Under the pieces are notes generated by a model. That model was not told the origin of the DNA. It saw nothing but the letters and a program-made list of their open reading frames with translations, and ran no database searches. The position numbers were made by a program, and so were the translations under genes. DNA of 55,726 nucleotides from an uncultured Porphyromonas sp. (GTDB lineage Bacteria > Bacteroidota > Bacteroidia > Bacteroidales > Porphyromonadaceae): the NCBI RefSeq assembly GCF_938039215.1, contig NZ_CALHVI010000049.1:1-55726 (forward strand), written 5' to 3'. This document shows positions 36,293-44,420 of this stretch, one piece after another. Each line of letters opens with the position of its first letter. Positions within the stretch are counted from its first letter, which is position 1.

Positions 36293-37543
36293 ATGAATAG
36301 GAAAGACTACGAGATCATGGCTCCCGTAGGGTCGTATGAGTCACTCATGGCGGCCATCAATGCGGGTGCCGACTCGATCTACTTCGGTATCGAAGGCCTC
36401 AATATGCGCTCGAAGAGTGCGAATAACTTCACGACCGAAGACCTTCATAAGATTGCTTCGATCTGTCGTGACCACGATGTCAAGAGCTACCTCACCGTCA
36501 ATACCATCATCTACGACGAGGACCTAGAGCTCATGCGTGAGATCATCAATGAGGCGAAGGCAGCGAAGGTATCTGCCATCATCGCAGCGGATGTCGCTCC
36601 CATGCTCTATGCTCGTAGCATTGGTGTCGAAGTGCACCTCTCCACCCAGCTCAATATCACCAATGTCGAAGCCCTTCGCTTCTATGCGCAGTTCGCTGAT
36701 GTCGTCGTGCTGGCTCGTGAGCTGAACATGGATCAAGTCGCAGCGATCCATCGGGCGATCCTCGAGGAGCCCATCGTAGGTCCCGCAGGCCAGCCTATTC
36801 GCATCGAGATGTTCGCTCACGGTGCGCTCTGTATGGCCGTCTCGGGTAAGTGCTACCTCAGCCTGCATGAGCAGGGCAAGAGTGCCAACCGAGGTTCGTG
36901 CTCGCAGATCTGCCGTCGCTCCTACGAAGTCAAGGATAAGGAGACGGGGATCGAACTGGAAGTCGACAACCAATACATCATGTCTCCGAAGGATCTCAAG
37001 ACGATCCACTTCCTCAACAAGATGCTGGATGCTGGCGTGCGTGTCCTCAAGATCGAAGGCCGTGCCCGTGGTCCCGAGTATGTCGATACCGTCGTGCGTG
37101 CCTATCGTGAGGCTGTGGATACCTACTGCGCAGGCAACTTCACCGAAGCCAATGTAGAGAAGTGGGATAATCACCTCGGGCAGGTATTCAACCGAGGCTT
37201 CTGGAATGGCTATTACCTCGGGCAGCGTCTAGGGGAATGGACTTCCAACTACGGCTCTTCGGCTACGAAACAGAAGATCTATGTCGCTAAGACCAATAAG
37301 TACTTCTCCAAGATCGGTGTTGGTGAGTTCGCTGTCGAGAGTGGTGAGATCAAGGTCGGTGATGAGATCATCATCACGGGGCCCACTACGGGGCTCGTGC
37401 GCCTCACCATCGAAGAGATCCGTGTGGAGATGGAGTCCGTCGAGAAGGCCGTCAAGGGTCAAGTCTGCTCCATCGCCGTGCCTGAGAAGGTGCGCCCTGG
37501 AGATCGGGTCTATCTCTTCACCGATCGCAAGGTGATGCAGTAG
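36293..37543 (+). CDS. U32-family peptidase / RNA hydroxylation protein
   Basis: The 416-residue protein belongs to peptidase family U32. The N-terminus MNRKDYEIMAPVGSYESLMA and AGADSIYFG are typical, and the cysteine cluster SGKCYLSLHEQGKSANRGSC with SQICRR probably binds an iron-sulfur cluster. U32 members such as TrhP (YegQ) and RlhA are involved in tRNA or 23S rRNA hydroxylation, so a role in RNA modification is more likely than proteolysis. I chose the ATG at 36293 since the frame from 36221 precedes the family start. Dependence on iron-sulfur clusters would fit its position after suf. Confidence 0.9.
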   Translation: MNRKDYEIMAPVGSYESLMAAINAGADSIYFGIEGLNMRSKSANNFTTEDLHKIASICRDHDVKSYLTVNTIIYDEDLELMREIINEAKAAKVSAIIAADVAPMLYARSIGVEVHLSTQLNITNVEALRFYAQFADVVVLARELNMDQVAAIHRAILEEPIVGPAGQPIRIEMFAHGALCMAVSGKCYLSLHEQGKSANRGSCSQICRRSYEVKDKETGIELEVDNQYIMSPKDLKTIHFLNKMLDAGVRVLKIEGRARGPEYVDTVVRAYREAVDTYCAGNFTEANVEKWDNHLGQVFNRGFWNGYYLGQRLGEWTSNYGSSATKQKIYVAKTNKYFSKIGVGEFAVESGEIKVGDEIIITGPTTGLVRLTIEEIRVEMESVEKAVKGQVCSIAVPEKVRPGDRVYLFTDRKVMQ

Positions 37544-37563
37544 CCTTCGATACCCCCATTTAG

Positions 37564-37649
37564 AAACCCACAGTAGGTCGTCGAGGCGACCCACTGTGGG
37601 TCGTCCTTGCGACCTACGGTAGGTTTTTTCGACGACCTACCGTAGGTCG
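37564..37649. repeat. Palindrome array F: four 17-bp units at 23-bp pitch
   Basis: Units lie at 37564-37580, 37587-37603, 37610-37626 and 37633-37649 with spacers tcgagg, tccttg and tttcga. Central bases are A, T, G, C. Unit 1 opens AAACC, unit 3 closes GGTTT, and unit 4 is followed by TTTTTTTGCTC, as in array C. It begins 20 bases after the U32 gene stop and could end its transcript. A TATCTTTG box follows directly. Confidence 0.94.
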
Positions 37650-37664
37650 TTTTTTTGCTCATGC

Positions 37665-37672
37665 TATCTTTG
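37665..37672 (+). promoter_or_regulatory. -7 box upstream of the secreted hypothetical protein
   Basis: TATCTTTG, an exact TAnnTTTG match, 15 bases after array F and 92 bases before the ATG at 37765. Confidence 0.55.
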
Positions 37673-37764
37673 TGCTTAGAGCCTCCCTAGGGCGAAGCGT
37701 TTTCATAGCCGATCTATGAGTGCAAAGGTCCAAGGGGAACGACCGTCTGATACAATCAATAGCT

Positions 37765-38460
37765 ATGCTCCGCTCCAAGACTTTTTCGCCGCTTCGACTC
37801 CGTCCTCGGAGCTTCTCCCTCTTCCTGCTTTTTTTCTTCACGCTCCTCTCTTTCGGGGCGGAGGGTTATGCCCAGAAGCAGATCATCCCCCTGCGTAGCT
37901 ATGACCAGATGCCTCCAGTCGAAGGTTGGCTTGTCGGTGCCTATCCAGACTATTACTTTGAGGACCAGCATCAGGACTTAGATAAGTTCGCTGGAGAGTG
38001 GAAGGGGGTGGGGCCTCAAGGGCACCAGTGGCGTGCTCGGATCGCTGTCTTCAAGAAGGTGAAGAATGATCGAGGAGAATACATGGATCTCCTTGGCTTG
38101 GAGCTCTCGATCACCAAGGACGGAGAGGCGTGTGTGACCCCGACGGAAGATTTTGTCCCGAATACCCCTTACCTCATGGGCGACAGGCTGGTCTGTGGCC
38201 TAGACGAACGAGAGGCTTACCCCGATGTCTATGCCTTTGTCTTCTCCTACCGAGGGGCGGAGGAGCAGTATCGAGGGACTGCGTCGAAGATGATCCTCAG
38301 GATCAATCCGACGCATGATGAGATCGTGGTACATCGGAGCTTCTCGATGGCCTTTGATCCGTATGAGCCCGCAGTGCCCGACTATCTCCTCGGGGAGGAG
38401 GCGGAGGCTGATGTCTGCACGCTGCGCCGCATTGGGAGGGCAGAGGGCGAGAAGAAGTAG
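37765..38460 (+). CDS. Exported hypothetical protein
   Basis: About 231 residues with a signal peptide: a basic start (MLRSKTFSPLRLRPRSF), the hydrophobic run SLFLLFFFTLLSFG and a probable cleavage before AQKQ. I chose the ATG at 37765; the frame is open to a GTG at 37720. The mature part has FAGEWKGVGPQGHQWRARI followed by IAVFKKVKNDRGEYMDLLGL, a beta-rich layout like lipocalin-style 'difference' domains of flavobacterial secreted proteins, but I cannot name a family. The gene has its own promoter and no partner. Function unknown. Confidence 0.72.
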   Translation: MLRSKTFSPLRLRPRSFSLFLLFFFTLLSFGAEGYAQKQIIPLRSYDQMPPVEGWLVGAYPDYYFEDQHQDLDKFAGEWKGVGPQGHQWRARIAVFKKVKNDRGEYMDLLGLELSITKDGEACVTPTEDFVPNTPYLMGDRLVCGLDEREAYPDVYAFVFSYRGAEEQYRGTASKMILRINPTHDEIVVHRSFSMAFDPYEPAVPDYLLGEEAEADVCTLRRIGRAEGEKK

Positions 38461-38527
38461 GCTACCTATTTATATAGGGAGTTGTGGATAATTCGTCTCG
38501 GATGTTTGGTGGATCAAGAATTTGTTA

Positions 38528-38535
38528 TACCTTTG
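38528..38535 (+). promoter_or_regulatory. -7 box for tRNA-Glu and rpsT, with -33 TTG
   Basis: TACCTTTG, with a TTG 19 bases upstream (near 38506), matches the full Bacteroidota promoter pattern. It lies 46 bases before the first tRNA-Glu. Confidence 0.65.
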
Positions 38536-38581
38536 CACTCGCAACTGAACCCCATTGTGTGGATCGGTTGAATATTTGGGA

Positions 38582-38653
38582 GGCCCATTCGTCTATCGGT
38601 TAGGACGCAAGATTTTCATTCTTGAAAGGGGGGTTCGATTCCCCCATGGGCTA
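38582..38653 (+). tRNA. tRNA-Glu (anticodon TTC), first copy
   Basis: A 72-base cloverleaf: acceptor GGCCCAT / ATGGGCT (the first pair is G-T), D stem GTCT/GGAC, anticodon stem CAAGA/TCTTG with loop TTTTCAT (anticodon TTC), and T stem GGGGG/CCCCC around TTCGATT. CCA is not encoded. It begins the tRNA-Glu - rpsT - tRNA-Glu group. Confidence 0.97.
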
Positions 38654-38680
38654 CGATAACAACAAAAAAGAAGATACAAA

Positions 38681-38935
38681 ATGGCAAATCATAAGTCATC
38701 CATTAAGAGAATTCGTCAGACGAATGCACGTCGCTTGCACAACCGCTACTATGCCAAGACGGCTCGTAACGCAGTGCGTCGCTTCCGTGCACTGACGGAT
38801 GCTGCAGAAGCTCGCGCAGCTCTGCCTCAGCTGAGCTCTATGCTTGACCGCCTTGCTGGGAAGAATATCATCCACAAGAACAAGGCTGCTAACCTCAAGA
38901 GCAAGCTCGCTAAGCAGATCGCTCGTCTGGGCTAA
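38681..38935 (+). CDS. rpsT: Ribosomal protein S20
   Basis: The 84-residue, Lys/Arg/Ala-rich protein is S20 of the small ribosomal subunit, which binds 16S rRNA early in assembly. MANHKSSIKRIRQTNARRL and the helical end NIIHKNKAANLKSKLAKQI are typical. It lies 27 bases after one tRNA-Glu and 58 bases before another, so the three are probably on one transcript processed at the tRNAs. Confidence 0.97.
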   Translation: MANHKSSIKRIRQTNARRLHNRYYAKTARNAVRRFRALTDAAEARAALPQLSSMLDRLAGKNIIHKNKAANLKSKLAKQIARLG

Positions 38936-38993
38936 ACCGCCACGACTCATTCGCTGTCGCCTTCACCACACGGTAGGGTAGATAGCTCTAGGC

Positions 38994-39065
38994 GGCCCAT
39001 TCGTCTATCGGTTAGGACGCAAGATTTTCATTCTTGAAAGAGGGGTTCGATTCCCCTATGGGCTA
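38994..39065 (+). tRNA. tRNA-Glu (anticodon TTC), second copy
   Basis: Same 72-base tRNA as the copy at 38582, with anticodon TTC, but the T stem is AGGGG/CCCCT instead of GGGGG/CCCCC. This is a paired change that keeps the stem intact. CCA is not encoded. It follows rpsT. Confidence 0.97.
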
Positions 39066-39155
39066 CCACGCAGAAGCACTGATGCACACCTCTCTAGAGG
39101 GATGGCATCAGTGCTTTGCTCATTTAGTACCCTCACCTTATCCAAGCCTTATCCC

Positions 39156-40334
39156 ATGTCTTACTTCCGTACCCTTCTGGTCGGTCTCTCGGCTCTGCTT
39201 CTCTTTTCGCTCCCTGCTTGTCAGGGCAAGGGTAGTCAGACCACCCAGACCGACAGCGTCAGCCAGCAGAGCTCCGAAGACTTTGCTTATGCTGTCACCT
39301 TCACCCATGCTCAAGGCATCCGAGTGGAGAATCATCCTGACTACAAGCGTATCACCCTCATTCACCCCGACGAAGGGCATGAGCTGGCGACCTACATCCT
39401 CTATCCTCGAGGGAAGGAGCGCCCTAAGCTCTCGGCCGAACCGACGGAGTACGTGCCCGTGCCCATCCAGTCGCTTGCTTGTCTAGCTACCCCGCAGGTC
39501 GGAGCTCTCCCACTACTTGATGCCGTTGACCTCCTCGTGGGGGTAGGCGATCCCGACTATGTCTCCGAGAAGCCACTGCGTGATCGCATCGAGGCGGGCA
39601 AGGTAGAGACCATCGCCAAGGGGATGGCGAAGGACATTGAGCGGATCGCCCTCCTTCGCCCCGAAGTGCTCCTGCAGGACCTCATGGGGGAGCAGGATCA
39701 AGACAAGGAGCTCCGTGGGGCGGGGATCCACATCCTGCAGGACAATGAATGGAAGGAGCGCACCCTGCTGGGGCGTGCCGAGTGGCTGAAGTTCATCGGT
39801 CTTCTTGTGGGGAAGAATAAGCTTGCTGCAGAGCGCTTCGCCGAGATCGAGCGCGACTACCTTGCGGCCAAGGCCTTGCTCCCCTCCGCCGAAGAGGCTC
39901 TGCCCACACTCTACGGGCAGGACTATCAGGGCGCATGGTATCTCCCTGGGGCTTATAGCTATGTGGCAGATATGCTTCAGGATGCAGGGCTACGTGCCGA
40001 GGTGACTCCCGACGTAGTCACGGGTAAGCCCGTCAGCCTCGAGTACATCTTCGCTCATCACCGAGGAGACAAGATCTGGATCGCTCAGCCCATGTCCCAG
40101 ATCCGCACGCTGAGTGACTTCCTCGCACTGAATGCCCACTACAAGGACTTCGAGGCAGCCCGCTCGGGGAAGATCCTTGTTCCCAATAAGCGGGTCAGTG
40201 CCCTCGGGGGTAATGATGTCTGGCAGACGGGTGTCTACCGACCTGACCTCATCCTCAAGGATCTGATCCGTCTGACCCGTCCCGAGTTGCTCCCCGACTA
40301 CGAGCCCGTCTACTGGATGGAGCTCGCTCGCTAG
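39156..40334 (+). CDS. Periplasmic binding lipoprotein for iron complex or cobalamin (BtuF/FhuD type)
   Basis: The 392-residue protein has a lipoprotein signal (SALLLFSLPAC, Cys about residue 22) and a class III periplasmic binding fold: RPEVLLQDL after an N-terminal lobe, then the long linker helix region (LAAERFAEIERDYLAAKALL) and a C-terminal lobe with DFLALNAHYKDFEAARSGK and NDVWQTGVYRPDLILKDLI. Such proteins deliver siderophore-iron, heme or B12 to an ABC permease. No permease or ATPase gene adjoins it here. I chose the ATG at 39156 for the signal; the frame is open from 39102. Confidence 0.88.
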   Translation: MSYFRTLLVGLSALLLFSLPACQGKGSQTTQTDSVSQQSSEDFAYAVTFTHAQGIRVENHPDYKRITLIHPDEGHELATYILYPRGKERPKLSAEPTEYVPVPIQSLACLATPQVGALPLLDAVDLLVGVGDPDYVSEKPLRDRIEAGKVETIAKGMAKDIERIALLRPEVLLQDLMGEQDQDKELRGAGIHILQDNEWKERTLLGRAEWLKFIGLLVGKNKLAAERFAEIERDYLAAKALLPSAEEALPTLYGQDYQGAWYLPGAYSYVADMLQDAGLRAEVTPDVVTGKPVSLEYIFAHHRGDKIWIAQPMSQIRTLSDFLALNAHYKDFEAARSGKILVPNKRVSALGGNDVWQTGVYRPDLILKDLIRLTRPELLPDYEPVYWMELAR

Positions 40335-40370
40335 GCGCATTTCAGTACACCCTCAAGACGGGTAGAAAAA

Positions 40371-40456
40371 CGACCCACGGTAGGTCGCTGAAAAAACCTA
40401 CTGTAGGTCGCCTGACCGACCTACCGTGGGTCGCAGAGGCGACCTACAGTAGGTTT
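40371..40456. repeat. Palindrome array G: four 17-bp units at 23-bp pitch
   Basis: Units lie at 40371-40387, 40394-40410, 40417-40433 and 40440-40456 with spacers ctgaaa, cctgac and cagagg. Central bases are G, T, C, A. Unit 2 opens AAACC and unit 4 closes GGTTT before ctttttgctc. It begins 37 bases after the binding-protein gene. The rest of this 433-base gap holds only a promoter box at 40676. Confidence 0.94.
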
Positions 40457-40675
40457 CTTTTTGCTCGCCTGCTAGTCCCCTCGTGTGGGGCAGTGTAGAG
40501 GTCTAATGCTTCGAGGTGCGCCTCTAGGGTAGAGCCGATTAGTCGTGCCATTTGCTCTCCGCTTCTCCTCTCGCTCTTGTCCCTTGGTGCTCGAAGGAGA
40601 TTATCGGGGTGCTGTACTCTTGGCATTCGTGCTGGAGCTTCCAGGTGCATAGGCTTAGCTCAGAGGGAAATTCCG

Positions 40676-40683
40676 TATCTTTG
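40676..40683 (+). promoter_or_regulatory. -7 box upstream of the starch-synthase-like gene
   Basis: TATCTTTG, an exact TAnnTTTG match, 84 bases before the ATG at 40768. Confidence 0.55.
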
Positions 40684-40767
40684 TATAACTTCCGTCTCCC
40701 ATAGACGGCGGGTATCTTAGCCCTATCCCATGTCGGATAGGCACCTCAATGTTTAATCGATAGACGT

Positions 40768-41577
40768 ATGAAATCAAGACGAATATTGTACATCTCACAG
40801 GAGATCTTCCCTTACCTCCCCGAGTCGGACATCTCGATGACGGCTCGCAAGCTGTCGCAGGGGATTCAAGAGTTAGGAAATGATATCCGTATCTTCATGC
40901 CCCGCTTCGGTCTGATCAACGAGCGACGCAATCAGCTGCATGAAGTCATTCGTCTCTCGGGGATCAATATGATCATCAACAACAATGATCATCCGCTGAT
41001 CATCAAGGTGGCTTCGCTCCCCACAGCACGTATGCAGGTGTACTTTATCGACAACGATGATTTCTTCAAGCGTAAGAGCCTCTTCGAAGCTGACCCCAAG
41101 GCGCAGACCAACGACAACGACGAGCGCTCTATCTTCTTCGTCCGAGGTGCTCTCGAGGCGATCAAGAAGCTCCGCTGGATCCCAGATATCATCCATTGCC
41201 ATGGGACATTCACTGCTCTGGGGATGCTGTACCTCAAGAAGTTCTACCACGATGACCCTTGCCTGAAGAAGGCTAAGATCGTCTATTCGGTCTACGATGA
41301 GCCTGCTCCCGTTGATATCCCAGAGGGGCTCTTCGAGAGCTTGAAGTTCGACAAGTTCAAGCCTTCTGCCCTCTCCATCCTCGACGGTAAGACAGACTAC
41401 GAGGCACTGAACCGCCTAGCTATCCACTACGCCCATGGTGTCGTGCAGGGTAGCCCCGAGCTCTCCCCCACACTGCGCCAGCATATCGAGGAGAGTGGCG
41501 CTCACTTCCTGCCCTATACAGCGCTCGAAGAGAGTGCAGCGGCTCATAATGAATTCTACAAAAAGATCCTTCCATGA
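40768..41577 (+). CDS. Half-length glycogen/starch-synthase-like protein (GT5 N-terminal domain only)
   Basis: The 269-residue protein matches the N-terminal Rossmann domain of GT5 glycogen synthases: RILYISQEIFPYLPESDI, then GNDIRIFMPRFG and IPDIIHCHGTFTALGMLYL. It ends before the C-terminal domain, so it is about half the normal ~480 residues, and the frame is intact to a normal overlap with the next gene. The ADP-glucose-binding KxGGL motif near the N-terminus is replaced (PYLPESDISMTARKL). A catalytic role is therefore doubtful; a binding or regulatory role is possible. Short proteins of this type are known in Bacteroidota. The stop overlaps the next start (ATGA). Confidence 0.85.
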   Translation: MKSRRILYISQEIFPYLPESDISMTARKLSQGIQELGNDIRIFMPRFGLINERRNQLHEVIRLSGINMIINNNDHPLIIKVASLPTARMQVYFIDNDDFFKRKSLFEADPKAQTNDNDERSIFFVRGALEAIKKLRWIPDIIHCHGTFTALGMLYLKKFYHDDPCLKKAKIVYSVYDEPAPVDIPEGLFESLKFDKFKPSALSILDGKTDYEALNRLAIHYAHGVVQGSPELSPTLRQHIEESGAHFLPYTALEESAAAHNEFYKKILP

Positions 41578-42998
41578 AGCAACTACTCCGTCCCCTCTTC
41601 TTCGGAGCCTTTGCTCTAGCAGGCACGCTGGCTAGCTCCTCATGTAGCGATGACACACTCTCGCGCATCGGAGAGAGCATCCAGCCTGGACACGACAAGA
41701 TCGAGGGTGAGGCTACGACTCTGGAGTTTGATGGCCAAACGATCGCTACCCCTACACTCTATACAGATGGTACTCGTTCGCTCCTAGGAGCACTGATCGA
41801 CCACACGGGCTCGACAGTCACGGGGGAGTTCATCAAGCAGATCCGTACGGCTAATCCCGTCGCTTTCTCCGAAGCGGGCAATGCCCAGCTCACCATCGAC
41901 TCCGTAGACTTCCGCATCTACTACGACCGAGTCGAGGGGGAGAAGACCTCGGAGATAAAGGTCAATGTCTATCAGCTCGCTGCTCCCGTCTCAGCCCAAG
42001 GTACGACGAGCCAGACCCTCGGAGCTTATCGCAAGGGGGCTACCCTCCTTGGCTCTGCGACCCTTCAACCCTCGCAAGGGAAGCCCGTGCAGAAGGGTTC
42101 TTCGATCAACTACCTCTCCATCCCCCTCACGCTTGACCTAGGGAAGAAGCTCTACGAAGCCTCTATCTCTCCGACGCTGAAGGATGCCTTCGCTACGCAG
42201 GCTCGCTTCGATAAGGAGATCTTCCCAGGCTTCTATGTAGCTCCTGCTACGGGTAAGGGCTTCCTCCTCGAGATCGCCGAAGTAGCCCTCCTCGTTCACT
42301 ACAGCGTGCCCAAGAAGGACAAGCCTACCGAGCGTGTCCGCTATGTCAAGAGCTTCGTCGATACCAAGCTTACGGCTCGTCTCAATGCCCTCAGCAGTGG
42401 TGATGTGTCGACCCTCACAGCGAGCTCTGCCGAATACACCTATGTCAAGGGACCTGCTGGTGTGACGACGCAGTACATCCTCACGGTAGACCAGCTCAAT
42501 AAGCTCCTCAAGACCACCCCTAAGCCCACGACACTCCCTGTCCCCTCGGGCTTCATCGGTCGCTCTTGGATGCTGGCGGATGCCAACTTCTCCATCCAAG
42601 TCAAGAGCCCCGAAGGTCAGCTGACGAACCTCCCCGACTACCTCCTCCTCTTGCCCGCAGATCAGGTGAAGGCGTACTTCTCTGCTGAGGTGCAGACCCT
42701 GCAGGCAGGTAAGTCCTATCTGTCGAAGAAGTACGAGGCGAAGGACAACGCCTACCAGTTCAACAACATCGCTCGTATCGTCACGGAGCACCTCGCTAAG
42801 CATGCGACCTATACCGAAGCGAGTGGCTGGACGATCTCGACTCCCCTCACGCTGAGTCTCGTGCCCGTAGCGGTCACCCTTCAGCAGAATACCATCACGG
42901 GGATCTCCGAACTCATCCGTCCTAGCTTCGTCCGCCTCTCGAAGGCTTCGAAGGACCTCCGAGTGAGCTTCGTGAGCGTACAGCTCCAGCAGAAGTAA
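41574..42998 (+). CDS. DUF4270-family lipoprotein
   Basis: The 474-residue product has a lipoprotein signal (GAFALAGTLASSSC, Cys about residue 24) and the DUF4270 layout: SCSDDTLSRIGESIQPG at the mature start, LLGALIDHTGSTVTGEF, and IDSVDFRIYYDR. The family is large, surface or outer-membrane in Bacteroidota, and not functionally defined. It is translationally coupled to the starch-synthase-like gene by an ATGA overlap; this pairing is conserved in the phylum. A hairpin at 43013 follows it. Confidence 0.87.
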   Translation: MKQLLRPLFFGAFALAGTLASSSCSDDTLSRIGESIQPGHDKIEGEATTLEFDGQTIATPTLYTDGTRSLLGALIDHTGSTVTGEFIKQIRTANPVAFSEAGNAQLTIDSVDFRIYYDRVEGEKTSEIKVNVYQLAAPVSAQGTTSQTLGAYRKGATLLGSATLQPSQGKPVQKGSSINYLSIPLTLDLGKKLYEASISPTLKDAFATQARFDKEIFPGFYVAPATGKGFLLEIAEVALLVHYSVPKKDKPTERVRYVKSFVDTKLTARLNALSSGDVSTLTASSAEYTYVKGPAGVTTQYILTVDQLNKLLKTTPKPTTLPVPSGFIGRSWMLADANFSIQVKSPEGQLTNLPDYLLLLPADQVKAYFSAEVQTLQAGKSYLSKKYEAKDNAYQFNNIARIVTEHLAKHATYTEASGWTISTPLTLSLVPVAVTLQQNTITGISELIRPSFVRLSKASKDLRVSFVSVQLQQK

Positions 42999-43012
42999 TT
43001 CCTATCCAAGCC

Positions 43013-43081
43013 GCCCACAGAGATTAGGCCAGCGTTCTTCCTCAGCGAAGAGTCTCCTGCTCTCTGTGGGCGTCGTCGTCT
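43013..43081 (+). terminator. Hairpin between the DUF4270 gene and the transporter gene
   Basis: GCCCACAGAGA (43013-43023) pairs perfectly with TCTCTGTGGGC (43071-43081). There is no T-tract, so it may act as an RNA-processing or attenuating hairpin rather than a strong terminator. Confidence 0.45.
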
Positions 43082-43111
43082 CCTTTATACCACTAGCTCT
43101 ACACTACACAC

Positions 43112-44374
43112 ATGCAGACCTCCATCAAGCTACGCCTGACGGTGATGAACTTCCTCCAGTTCGCTATCTGGGGGGCTTACCTAACCTCTATGGGGCGCTA
43201 TCTCGGCGCTGCAGGCTTCGGCTCCGAGATAGGTAACTTCTATGCCATGCAAGGCTTCGTGTCGCTCTTCATGCCCGCCCTCATGGGGATCGTCGCTGAC
43301 CGCTGGATCCCAGCTCAGCGTCTCCTAGGGCTCTGCCACTCGATCGCTGGGGCTCTGATGCTAGCTCTCTTCGCCTACACACAGACAGCACAGCCCGAAT
43401 ATCCTATCCTCTTCACCATCTATTCGCTGAGTGTCGCCTTCTATATGCCTACGCTAGCGCTGAGCAACTCCGTCGCCTATTCTTCTCTGGAGCAGGCGGG
43501 GCTAGATCTAGTGAAGAGCTTCCCACCGATCCGTGTCTTTGGGACGGTAGGTTTCATCTGTACGATGATTGCTGTAAGCCTTGTAGGTGTTGAAGCTACC
43601 AGCGGACAGTTCGCTGTCTCCGGCGGTATTGGTCTCCTCCTAGCGCTCTATTCGCTGACGCTCCCCCACTGCCCTACGGCTCCCAAGGGACAGAGCAAGA
43701 GTCTGGTGGAAGCCCTCGGCCTACGTGCCTTTGTCCTCTTCAAGGAGCGGAAGATGGCGCTCTTCTTCATCTTCTCGATGCTCCTCGGTGTGAGCCTGCA
43801 GATCACCAATGGCTTTGCCAATCCCTTCATCAGCACCTTCGGCGAGATACCTGCCTATGCGGATACCTTCGGGGTGAAGCATGCAAACATCCTCATCTCC
43901 CTCTCCCAGCTCTCTGAGACGCTCTGTATCCTGCTCATCCCATTTGCCCTGCGTCGCTTCGGTATCCGTCGGGTGATGCTCATCGCTATGACGGCTTGGG
44001 TACTGCGCTTTGCCCTCCTCGGTCTCGGTGACCCAGGTAGTGGTGTCTGGCTCTTCCTGCTGAGTATGATCGTCTACGGGGTAGCCTTCGACTTCTTCAA
44101 TGTCTCGGGTTCGCTCTTTGTGGACAAGGAGACCGACCCCTCCATCCGCTCTAGTGCGCAGGGGCTCTTCATGATCATGACCAATGGGATTGGGGCTACG
44201 CTCGGTTCGCTCGGTGCTCAGGCGGTGATCAATCACTTCGTCCACTCCGAGCACGACACGACGGCGATCCTCGCTGGCTGGAGCATGAGCTGGTATGTCT
44301 TCGCCGCCTATGCTGCGGTGGTGACTGTGCTCTTCGCCCTCCTCTTCCGCTACAAGACGGAGACCGAAGCCTAA
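43112..44374 (+). CDS. nupG: Nucleoside:proton symporter, MFS (NupG family)
   Basis: The 420-residue polytopic inner-membrane protein has about 12 hydrophobic helices. The N-terminus MQTSIKLRLTVMNFLQFAIW and the early GAYLTSMGRYL are typical of the NupG/XapB branch of the major facilitator superfamily, which imports nucleosides with protons. The loop VADRWIPAQRLLG after helix 2 also fits. It is 46 bases before the glycosyltransferase gene. Confidence 0.87.
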   Translation: MQTSIKLRLTVMNFLQFAIWGAYLTSMGRYLGAAGFGSEIGNFYAMQGFVSLFMPALMGIVADRWIPAQRLLGLCHSIAGALMLALFAYTQTAQPEYPILFTIYSLSVAFYMPTLALSNSVAYSSLEQAGLDLVKSFPPIRVFGTVGFICTMIAVSLVGVEATSGQFAVSGGIGLLLALYSLTLPHCPTAPKGQSKSLVEALGLRAFVLFKERKMALFFIFSMLLGVSLQITNGFANPFISTFGEIPAYADTFGVKHANILISLSQLSETLCILLIPFALRRFGIRRVMLIAMTAWVLRFALLGLGDPGSGVWLFLLSMIVYGVAFDFFNVSGSLFVDKETDPSIRSSAQGLFMIMTNGIGATLGSLGAQAVINHFVHSEHDTTAILAGWSMSWYVFAAYAAVVTVLFALLFRYKTETEA

Positions 44375-44420
44375 CGCCCTCCCTCTCCCCCACGAATCTC
44401 CCTTCATCTCCCTCCTGTCG

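Noticed and set aside
38582..39065. Twin tRNA-Glu genes as attachment-site duplication around an inserted element
   Set aside because: The DNA between them holds only rpsT, a core gene, and the copies differ by a compensated pair; both are full tRNAs.
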